A stretch of 7,392 nucleotides of DNA from Myxococcota bacterium (GTDB lineage: Bacteria; Myxococcota_A; UBA9160; PR03). Below the pieces are notes generated by a model, which saw nothing but the letters and a program-made list of their open reading frames with translations, ran no database searches and was not told where the DNA came from. Positions 1-7,392 of this stretch are shown here, piece by piece. Both the position numbers and the translations under genes were made by a program. The DNA lies in assembly GCA_030066475.1 (NCBI GenBank), contig JASJBO010000361.1:1-7392 (forward strand). The letters run 5' to 3'. Within the stretch, counting starts at the first letter, position 1. Every line of letters starts with the position of its first letter.

Positions 1-388
1 GGGTGGCGAGGCGCTCGGGGGGGAGCGGGCGCTCGGGCTCGGGGAGCTCCCAGGGCGAGACGCGGGGGTCGGTGTCGCCTGCGCCGCCGCGCGGGAAGAG
101 GTGCAGGTGCAGGTGGGGCACCTGGTTGCAGAGCATCGCGTAGTTGATGCGCCGGCTGCCGGTGACCTCGCGGATCAGGCGGGCGGCCTGCTGGACGTCG
201 GCCGTGAAGCGGGCCGCGACCTCGGGCGCGAGCAGCTCGAAGTGCTCGGCGTGGTGGTCGAGGACCAGCACGCAGCGCCCGGGGAAGCGCGCGTCGTCGA
301 AGACGCCGAGCGTCGAGGCCGAGAGCCGGCCGACCGGCGTCTCGACGGTGAAGCCGCAGGTCTCGCAGCGGACGGCGTCGTCGCTCAT
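1..388 (-). CDS. HIT (histidine triad) family protein, N-terminal part
   Basis: Members of this family are small nucleotide-binding hydrolases or transferases that cleave phosphoramidate, dinucleoside polyphosphate or adenylylated substrates, using the central histidine of H-x-H-x-H-x-x. Here 129 residues are visible, and the C-terminus lies beyond the left edge. The triad HLHLHLF is at residues 92-98 (His92, His94, His96), preceded by NQVP, the usual run-in to the active site. A FPGRCVLVLDHHAEHF stretch (residues 35-50) matches the typical central strand. There is a CETC (Cys8, Cys11) near the N-terminus, but no second Cys pair, so a full zinc ribbon is not evident. The ATG at 388-386 overlaps the TGA of the upstream hydroxylase gene (ATGA), and no strong ribosome binding site is visible. 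Expression is therefore probably by translational coupling. The family assignment is firm; the substrate and the subfamily (HINT, Fhit or other) cannot be told. Confidence 0.86.
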   Translation of the reverse strand, partial: MSDDAVRCETCGFTVETPVGRLSASTLGVFDDARFPGRCVLVLDHHAEHFELLAPEVAARFTADVQQAARLIREVTGSRRINYAMLCNQVPHLHLHLFPRGGAGDTDPRVSPWELPEPERPLPPERLAT

Positions 389-1857
389 CCGAGCAGGAGC
401 GCGTCGGTCGCGAGCCCGAGCGCGAGGATCGCCGTCAAGGCCAGCGCCCAGGACGCGTTCTCGCCCATGCCCTTCGCCACGACCCAGTGGCGACCGGCGA
501 TCACCGCGGCGAACACCGCCAGGATCCAGCCGTGCAGCAGCAGCCGCGCGCCGAAGGCGCCGCCGCCCGCCTCCCAGACCGCGCCGAGCGCCGTCGCGGC
601 CAGGAATCCGCCCACGACCAGCGCGACGCGCAGGCCCGCAGGCAGCGCACGCCAGCGGCGTGCGAGCCCGGAGGCGGGTCGACGCTCCGCGGCGCGGGCC
701 CGCTCGAGCTCGCGCAGCGCGGCCTCGGGCGCGATGGGCTCGCTCGCCCCCTCCGCGCGCGTCGGCTCCGCGAACGGCCCCAGCCGCCGGCGGCCCAGCT
801 CGACCGCAGCGAGCTGCTGGAAGTCGGCGTTCTTGCCCATCACCATGTCGACCAGTCCCACGTAGCCGACCGGCAGCACCGGGGCCTCGTCGAAGACGCG
901 CAGCTGCTGGTAGGGACGCGTCGGCGCCGCGTGGTGGTCCGCGTGCCGCGACAGACCCACCAGCCCGTAGTAGGTGAAGCGCGAGTGCGTGTCCCAGGAG
1001 TCGACCGGACGCACCCGCCGCGCGGCGCGCCGCAGGCCCCAGTGCTCGAAGTAGTTCACCGCCTCGAGCAGCCGGACTGCCATGAAGGCCTGCGCCACGA
1101 AGGCCACGAAGGCCGCGAGCCCGAAGCAGAGGCCGATCGCCAGCGCCACGCCCCACTCGACCACGAACCCGTGGAGGACGCGGTTTCCCAGCATCCGGCG
1201 GTCGAGCCAGCGCATGTCGGGATCGCCGAGGCGCCGCTTCTCGAGCGCCCAGGCGCTGCGCAGCTGGGCGGGCACGGTGCGGCGGAAGAACGACTCGTAG
1301 TCCTCGCCGAAGCGCGCGGTCGCCGGGTCCTCGGGCGTCCCGACGCGCACGTGATGGCCGCGCAGGTGCTCGGTGAAGAAGTGCTCATAGAGGACCGTGC
1401 ACAGCAGGAGCCGGCCGAGCCCCTGCTCCCAGCGCCGGTTGCGATGGATCAGCTCGTGGGCCGTGATGATCGAGAACCCGGAGCTGCCGCCGACCACCAG
1501 GAACACCATCACCATGTCGACCGAGAAGATCCCCTGCTGGGCGGCGAACAGGCGCACCACCTCGACCACGATCCAGACCTGGAGCGCCGCGAGCGCGTAC
1601 ACCAGCAGGTCGAAGGGCCAGGCGGGCAGGCCCGGCAGCGGCTGGCGCCGCTCGTAGCGGGGCGAGCAGTCGAGCCGGTAGGCGACGAAGAGCGGCGCCA
1701 TGAAGAGCGCCGCCACGTACCAGCTGTGGGGCCCCGTCCACAGGAACAGCAGCGTGTTGAGCGGCAGATAGAGCGACAGCAGGTGGCGCAGCCAGATGCC
1801 GGCGACCGCGCTGCGCGGCAGCTCGCCCACGCCGAGGCTCTCCGTCGAGGTCGTCAA
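385..1857 (-). CDS. AlkB-type membrane di-iron hydroxylase (alkane 1-monooxygenase-like) with C-terminal membrane extension
   Basis: This is an integral-membrane non-haem di-iron enzyme of the fatty acid desaturase/AlkB superfamily, which hydroxylates alkyl chains at a terminal carbon using O2 and electrons, usually from rubredoxin. Counting from the TTG start (490 residues), the histidine boxes are HELIH (134-138), EHLRGHH (163-169) followed by VRVGTPEDPA, NYFEHWGL (268-275) and RHADHH (304-309). Order and spacing match alkane monooxygenases better than ordinary acyl desaturases. Hydrophobic segments lie near 22-60, 84-104, 115-132, 228-262, 410-428, 438-457 and 470-489. The last three form a C-terminal extension past the catalytic core, joined by a charged, Arg/Glu-rich linker (about 355-405). 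Start choice: the TTG has GGAG six bases upstream and leaves 129 bases to the divergent gene. A GTG at 1830 (also with GGAG) and an ATG at 1962 are alternatives. The substrate could be an alkane, fatty acid or other alkyl compound. Confidence 0.9.
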   Translation of the reverse strand: MTTSTESLGVGELPRSAVAGIWLRHLLSLYLPLNTLLFLWTGPHSWYVAALFMAPLFVAYRLDCSPRYERRQPLPGLPAWPFDLLVYALAALQVWIVVEVVRLFAAQQGIFSVDMVMVFLVVGGSSGFSIITAHELIHRNRRWEQGLGRLLLCTVLYEHFFTEHLRGHHVRVGTPEDPATARFGEDYESFFRRTVPAQLRSAWALEKRRLGDPDMRWLDRRMLGNRVLHGFVVEWGVALAIGLCFGLAAFVAFVAQAFMAVRLLEAVNYFEHWGLRRAARRVRPVDSWDTHSRFTYYGLVGLSRHADHHAAPTRPYQQLRVFDEAPVLPVGYVGLVDMVMGKNADFQQLAAVELGRRRLGPFAEPTRAEGASEPIAPEAALRELERARAAERRPASGLARRWRALPAGLRVALVVGGFLAATALGAVWEAGGGAFGARLLLHGWILAVFAAVIAGRHWVVAKGMGENASWALALTAILALGLATDALLLG

Positions 1858-1863
1858 GCAGGT

Positions 1864-1867
1864 CTCC
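1864..1867 (-). promoter_or_regulatory. Ribosome binding site supporting the TTG start of the AlkB-like gene
   Basis: GGAG on the minus strand lies six bases upstream of TTG at 1857-1855, giving the N-terminus MTTSTESLGVGELPRS before the first membrane segment. A second GGAG at 1843-1840 lies nine bases before GTG at 1830-1828. The upstream ATG at 1962 lacks a comparable site and would leave only 24 bases to the divergent gene. Which of the two closer starts is used cannot be decided by eye. Confidence 0.4.
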
Positions 1868-1921
1868 GATCCGGCCCCCAGGTCCCGTCGTCGAGAGCCT
1901 AACGGGCGCTCGGCCAGGCTC

Positions 1922-1941
1922 GCCAGCCACCGGTGGCGGGC
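1922..1941. promoter_or_regulatory. Palindrome in the divergent control region, candidate operator
   Basis: A perfect 12-bp palindrome, GCCACCGGTGGC, sits at 1926-1937. It extends to a 20-bp inverted repeat with one mismatched pair (GCC-A-core-G-GGC). It lies between the likely starts of the AlkB-like gene (1857) and the fusion gene (1987), where a shared regulator could control both. GC-rich DNA yields such palindromes by chance fairly often, so a regulatory role is inferred from position only. If the hydroxylase instead starts at 1962, this sequence lies inside its coding region and the idea weakens. Confidence 0.3.
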
Positions 1942-1971
1942 CGCCGCGGGGTGCATCAGCATCTCGGAAAC

Positions 1972-1976
1972 GAGGA
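1972..1976 (+). promoter_or_regulatory. Ribosome binding site deciding the start of the fusion gene
   Basis: GAGGA is followed by a 10-base spacer and then ATG at 1987-1989. This favours that ATG over an in-frame GTG at 1933, which would add 18 residues with no recognisable upstream site and would run through the palindrome. Confidence 0.5.
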
Positions 1977-1986
1977 CCCCCCAGCC

Positions 1987-4973
1987 ATGGCCCAGCCCCC
2001 CGACCCGCCGCGCCCCGGCTTCGTCACCCGTCTCGCCGCAGCCGTGCAGAACGGCCTCGAGATCGCCCGCTTCGGCGGCCTCGCCGAGCGTGAGCCCTCG
2101 CCCTACGAGGTCGCCGCCGAGGAGGCCCACCACCGGCTGCGCCACTACTTCCCCGCCGACGCGGGCCCCGGACGCCCCCCGGCGCTGCTGATCCCGCCGC
2201 TGATGCTCACCGCCGAGGTGTGGGACGTGGCGCCCGAATCGAGCGCGGTGGCGGCGCTCCACGCCAGCGACATCGACCCCTGGGTGGTCGACTTCGGCTC
2301 GCCCGAGCACGAGGAGGGCGGCCTCGAGCGCACCCTCACCGATCACGTGCTGGCCGTGAGCCGCTCCATCGAGGCGGTGCGCGAGGCCACCGGCCAGGAC
2401 GTCCACGTGATGGGCTACTCGCAGGGCGGCATGTTCGCCTACCAGGCCGCGGCCTACCGGCGCTCGCAGGACGTGGCCTCGGTGGTGGTGTTCGGCAGCC
2501 CGGTCGACATGCGCGGCGCGGTGCCGCCCCTGCTCCCGCCCGACCTCGTCGTCGACGCCGTCGAGCGACTGAGCCGCGTGCAGTCCTCGCTGTTTCCCTC
2601 CGGCATTCCGTCGTGGGCCACGCGGCTCGGCTTCCAGCTGATGGATCCCGTCAAGACCGTGCAGCAGCGCGTCGAGTTCGCGCGCCAGCTCTACGACCGC
2701 GAGGCGCTCCAGCAGCGCGAGGGCATGCGGCGCTTCCTGGGCGGCGAGGGCTGGGTCGCGTTCCCGGGGCCGGCGCTGCGCGACGCGATGGAGCAGTTCT
2801 TCGCGCAGAACCGGCTGTTGCAGGGCGGGCTGGTGATCGACGACCGCACCGTGACGCTCGCCGACCTCACCTGCCCGATCCTGGTGTTCGTGGGCAAGAC
2901 GGACACGCTCGCCCCGCCGCCGACGGTGCGCGCGATCGAGGCCGCGGCCCCGCGCGCGGACTCCTACCAGATCTCGATTCCCGCCGGGCACTTCGGGCTG
3001 GTCGTGGGCTCGCGCTCGACCCAGATCACCTGGCCGTCGGTCGCGGAGTGGGTGCGCTGGCGCGAGGGCAAGGGCTCCCTGCCGGAGCGGGCGCGTCGGA
3101 TCGAGCCGCCGCGCGAGCACGAGCGGGGCGCGCGCACCGCGCTCGACGGCCTGCGCGACGGCGCCGGCATCGCCTGGGGCCTGGGCCGCGACCTGCTCGG
3201 TGGCGCCTCGCGCGCCATGGGCAGTCGCGTCGGCGTGCTGGGCCGGTTCACGGGCGCCGTCGTCCCCCAGCTTCCGCATCTCGCGCGCCTGTCCGAGCTC
3301 CGGAGCGACACGCGCACCAGCATCGGCCTGGCGCTCCAGGAGCGCGCGGAGGCTTCGCCGGAAGACACCTTCTTCCTGTTCGACGACCGCGCCCACCCCT
3401 ACGAGGCGGCCAACGTCCGCGTCGACAACATCGTGCGCGGCCTGCTCCACTGCGGCGTGCGTCAGGGCGAGCACGTGGGCCTGCTGATGGACACGCGCCC
3501 GAGCGCCGTGGCCGCCACGGTGGCGCTCTCGCGGCTGGGCGCCGTGACGGTCCTGCTGCGCCCCGACCTGCCGCTCGCGCGCCAGCTCGACCTGGCGCCG
3601 GTGGACCATCTGCTCGCCGACCCGGAGCACGCCGAGGCGGCGCACGAGGCGAGCGGCCGGCCCGTGCTGGTGCTGGGCGGCGGCGGCGAGCCGCGCGCGC
3701 TGGCGCCGGGCCTGATCGACATGGAGGCGATCGACCCCGACCGCGTGTTCCCGCCCGACTGGTACGTGCCCAACCCGGCGCTGGCGGACGACCTGGCGCT
3801 GGTGCTCATCACCGGCGACGACGAGCGGCCGCGCGCCAGCCGGGTCACGAACCGGCGCTGGGCCACGTCGGCGTACGGCACCGCCTCGGGCTGCGCGCTG
3901 ACGCCGCGCGACACCGTCTACTGCTGCTCACCGATCCACCACGCCACCGGCATCCTGGTGTGCGTGGGCGGCGCGCTGATGAGCGGCGCGCGCCTGGCCA
4001 TGGCGCGCCGCTTCGACCCGCGCACCTTCTGGGACGACGTGCGCCGCTACGGCGTGAGCGTGGTCTTCTACAGCGGCACGCTCTGCAGCGCGCTGGTGAA
4101 CGCCCCCGACGACCCCGCCGAGCGCAGCCATCCGGTGCGGCTGTTCGCGGGCAGCGGCATGCCGAAGGGGATCTGGAAGCGGATGCTCGAGCGCTTCCGG
4201 CCCGCGCGGGTGGTGGAGTTCTTCGCCTCCACCGAAGGCAACGCGGTGCTCGTGAACCTGACCGGTGAGAAGGTCGGGTCGGTGGGCCGGCCGCTGCCCG
4301 GCGGCGCCGAGCTGGCGCTCGCCGCCTGGGACCTCGAGCGCGGCCAGCGGGTGCAGCGCAGCACGGGCTTCGCCGTGCGCTGCCGCCAGGGCGACGTGGG
4401 CCTGCTGCTGGCGAAGGTCGACCAGGAGCGGGTCGAGCCGCACCGCCGCCCGCTGCGCAGCGTGTTCGAGCCGGGCGACGCCTGGCTCGACACCGGCGAC
4501 CTGGTGCGCTGCGACCGCGAGGGGGACTACTGGCTCGTCGACCACGTGGCCGACGTGATCCACACGCGGCGCGGCGCCGTGCCGACGCACCCGGTCGAGG
4601 ACACGCTCAGCGACGAGCTCGACTTCGTCGACCTGGTCGCGGTGTACGGCGCGACGCTGCCCGAGCAGGACGATCCGATCCCGGTCGCGGCGCTCACGCT
4701 GCGCGCCGGGCACAAGCTCGACCCGCGCGCCCTGCGCCGCGCCGTCGAGCGCCATCTGGCCAGCGCCCACCGGCCGCTGGTGGTGCGCGTGCTCGACGAG
4801 CTCCCGATGACGGCCGGCCACCGCGTCCGCAAGCGCCCGCTGCGCGCCGACGGCCTGGGCCTCGCGACCGGCTCCGGCGAGACGCTCTGGCTGGCCCCGG
4901 GCGCCGACGCCTACGAGCCCTTCGCCCGAGCCGACCTGCTACGCCTCGCCGCCGCCGTGCGAAACGCCCCGAG

Positions 4974-4977
<4 letters not shown>
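1987..4977 (+). CDS. Fusion of PhaC-like alpha/beta hydrolase and AMP-binding acyl-CoA synthetase-like domain
   Basis: This is a 996-residue two-domain protein. The N-terminal part (about 1-360) is an alpha/beta hydrolase of the polyhydroxyalkanoate-synthase-like type. It has the nucleophile elbow GYSQGG with Ser145, the acid loop GKTDTLAP with Asp306 and AGHFGLVVG with His334, so the triad is complete. True PHA synthases use Cys at the nucleophile position. A linker (about 361-450) with amphipathic stretches leads to an ANL-superfamily domain (about 450-970) resembling very-long-chain/FATP-type acyl-CoA synthetases: FFASTEGN (745-752), GSVGRPLPG and DTGD (835-838). The phosphate-binding loop reads ITGDDERPR (608-616) in place of the usual TSGTTGxPK, the conserved Arg of DRxxD is His853, and the usual catalytic Lys position holds Arg946. 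From memory, mycobacteria carry proteins of similar size and architecture annotated as acyl-CoA synthetase. The hydrolase domain probably acts on an acyl ester or thioester; whether the second domain adenylates is doubtful. No signal peptide is seen, so it is probably cytoplasmic. Confidence 0.9.
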
Positions 4978-6395
<1,418 letters not shown>

Positions 6396-6401
6396 GCGGC
6401 G

Positions 6402-6407
6402 AACGTA
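6402..6407 (-). promoter_or_regulatory. Possible -10 element for leaderless transcription of the dehydrogenase gene
   Basis: On the minus strand TACGTT lies six bases upstream of the GTG start. It keeps the first, second and last bases of the TATAAT consensus. This spacing would put the transcript start at or next to the start codon, which would explain the missing ribosome binding site. No -35 element is recognisable (the expected position is a G run), so the call is tentative. Confidence 0.2.
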
Positions 6408-6414
6408 GCGGAAG

Positions 6415-6443
6415 TTGACCGTCCCCCCCGCGGCCCGTACCGT
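6415..6443 (+). promoter_or_regulatory. Candidate sigma-70-type promoter for the sulfatase gene
   Basis: TTGACC (6415-6420, five of six bases of the TTGACA consensus) is followed after exactly 17 bases by TACCGT (6438-6443), which keeps the first two and last bases of TATAAT. Transcription would begin near 6450 and leave a leader of about 22 bases. It lies in the 76-base gap between two divergent genes, where a promoter is expected. The weak -10 hexamer leaves this a candidate. Confidence 0.38.
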
Positions 6444-6471
6444 GCGCCGGGCGCACGAGCGGGGGCATCCG

Positions 6472-7392
6472 ATGCAGCAGATCGTCGGCCGCGCGACAAG
6501 GGCGCTGGCACTCGCCCTCTCGCTCGCGGGCGCCGCGGCGAGCGCGGAGAGCGCCCATCCGCCGAACCTGCTGCTGCTGGTCGCCGAGGACCTGGGCCCG
6601 CGCATCGGCGCGTTCGGGGATCCGGTGGCGCGGACCCCGAACCTCGACCGGCTCGCCGCTGAGGGCGTGCGCTATCCCAACACCTTCGCCACGGCCGGGG
6701 TGTGCGCGCCGGCACGCGCCGCCCTGATCACCGGGGTGCACCAGATCTCGATCGGCGCCCAGCACATGCGCGCCTCGAGCCGCCCGGCCGGCGGCTACCA
6801 GAGCGTCCCGCCGCCCGAGGTGAAGGCGTTCCCCGAGCTGCTGCGCGCGGCCGGCTACCACACCTTCGTCACCGCCAAGCTCGACTACCAGTTCAGCGGC
6901 ATCCGGACCGGCAGCGGCCCCTTTACGATCTGGGACGCCGAGGACGACGCGGCGCTGTGGGCGGGACGCGAGGCCGGCCAGCCCTTCTTCGGCATGCTCA
7001 ACTTCCTGGAGACCCACGAGAGCGGCCTCTTCCTGCCGCTCGGCCACTGGCCGCACAGCGGCATGCACCTGCTGGTGCAGCTCTACCGCACCTGGCTCTT
7101 CGGGCTGTCCGGCGAAGACGACCCGACCCCGCCCGAGGCCGTCGCGGTACCGCCCTGGCTGCCCGACACGCCGGCGGTGCGGGCCGACCTCGCGCGGCAC
7201 TACGACAACGTGCGCCGGATGGACGCGGCCGTCGGAGCCATCCTGGCGCGTCTCGAGGCGGACGGCCTGGCCGACTCGACGGTGGTGATCTGGATGACCG
7301 ACCACGGCGACGGCCTGCCGCGCGCCAAGCGCGAGCTGTTCGACAGCGGCCTGCGCGTACCGATGATCGTGCGCTGGCCCGAGCGGCTCCGT
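6472..7392 (+). CDS. Secreted sulfatase (arylsulfatase/heparan N-sulfatase-like), N-terminal part
   Basis: This is a type I sulfatase that hydrolyses sulfate esters or sulfamates; 307 residues are visible and the gene runs off the right edge. The start ATG at 6472 follows a G-rich stretch (GGGGG at 6461-6465). Residues 1-25 look like a signal peptide: Arg7 and Arg10, a hydrophobic Ala/Leu core, and an A-S-A cleavage site after Ala25. The enzyme therefore probably works in the periplasm or outside the cell. The formylglycine motif C-x-P-x-R is intact as CAPAR, with Cys78 as the residue to be modified. Metal and active-site residues are Glu39-Asp40 (VAEDLGP), Lys136 (AKLDYQF), His182 (LETHES) and Asp277-His278 (TDHGDGLPRAK). 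The ED start motif and DHGDGLPRAK resemble the N-sulfoglucosamine sulfohydrolase-like branch more than choline sulfatases. Activity needs a formylglycine-generating enzyme, which is not in this window. The substrate is unknown. Confidence 0.9.
   Translation, partial: MQQIVGRATRALALALSLAGAAASAESAHPPNLLLLVAEDLGPRIGAFGDPVARTPNLDRLAAEGVRYPNTFATAGVCAPARAALITGVHQISIGAQHMRASSRPAGGYQSVPPPEVKAFPELLRAAGYHTFVTAKLDYQFSGIRTGSGPFTIWDAEDDAALWAGREAGQPFFGMLNFLETHESGLFLPLGHWPHSGMHLLVQLYRTWLFGLSGEDDPTPPEAVAVPPWLPDTPAVRADLARHYDNVRRMDAAVGAILARLEADGLADSTVVIWMTDHGDGLPRAKRELFDSGLRVPMIVRWPERLR

Noticed and set aside
1094..1114. Short tandem repetition of ACGAAGGCC-like units within the hydroxylase gene.
   Set aside because: It encodes a repeated Ala-Phe-Val membrane segment, is only about two copies long and is explained by coding sequence.
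101..1902. Several long plus-strand open frames opposite the HIT and hydroxylase genes.
   Set aside because: No conserved motif or ribosome binding site is present; the minus-strand genes account for this region.
1987..3066. Calling the N-terminal domain a true PHA synthase (PhaC).
   Set aside because: The nucleophile is Ser145 (GYSQGG), where PHA synthases carry Cys, and the domain is about 360 residues, close to the shorter PhaC forms but fused to an AMP-binding domain. A hydrolase or transferase is more likely.
1963..3645. Long minus-strand open frame running through the fusion gene and continuous with the AlkB-like gene, apparently giving a 1086-residue protein.
   Set aside because: The upstream part is low-complexity Arg/Ala/Gly/His sequence antisense to a clearly coding gene. 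It is an artefact of GC-rich codon use; the real hydroxylase begins near 1857 (or at most 1962).
6396..6605. Extension of the dehydrogenase to an ATG at 6605, giving 543 residues.
   Set aside because: The extra 70 residues run antisense through the sulfatase signal peptide, look non-conserved and are absent from the family; GTG at 6395 gives a normal length.

Overview
The window is strongly GC-rich bacterial DNA, with G or C at nearly every third codon position. It is gene-dense: five protein genes fill it almost end to end, and no stretch of 300 bases lacks a gene. I see no rRNA, tRNA, CRISPR array, insertion sequence or phage gene. The base composition and gene set would suit an uncultured deltaproteobacterial-type lineage (Myxococcota or Binatota-like) or an actinobacterium. 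The sequence alone does not settle the taxon.

Layout, left to right. (1) Positions 1-388, minus strand: the N-terminal part of a HIT (histidine triad) protein, cut by the left edge. (2) Positions 385-1857, minus strand: an AlkB-type membrane di-iron hydroxylase with an unusual C-terminal membrane extension. Its stop overlaps the HIT start as ATGA, so the two form a translationally coupled pair. (3) Positions 1858-1986: a divergent control region with a 12-bp perfect palindrome. (4) Positions 1987-4977, plus strand: a 996-residue fusion of a PhaC-like alpha/beta hydrolase and an AMP-binding acyl-CoA-synthetase-like domain whose catalytic motifs are eroded. (5) Positions 4974-6395, minus strand: a Glu/Leu/Phe/Val-type dehydrogenase, most likely glutamate dehydrogenase. 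It is convergent with the fusion gene and the two stop codons overlap. (6) Positions 6396-6471: a second divergent gap with a plausible sigma-70-like promoter. (7) Positions 6472-7392, plus strand: a secreted sulfatase with an intact formylglycine motif, cut by the right edge.

The hydroxylase and the hydrolase/AMP-binding fusion share a divergent control region. Together they suggest a lipid or hydrocarbon module: terminal hydroxylation of an alkyl chain, then handling of an acyl or thioester intermediate. This is inference; no rubredoxin, alcohol dehydrogenase or aldehyde dehydrogenase lies in the window to complete the pathway. The glutamate dehydrogenase and sulfatase look like ordinary neighbours with no visible link to that module. 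The most distinctive points are the eroded adenylation motifs in the fusion protein and the variant third motif and C-terminal extension of the AlkB-like enzyme.
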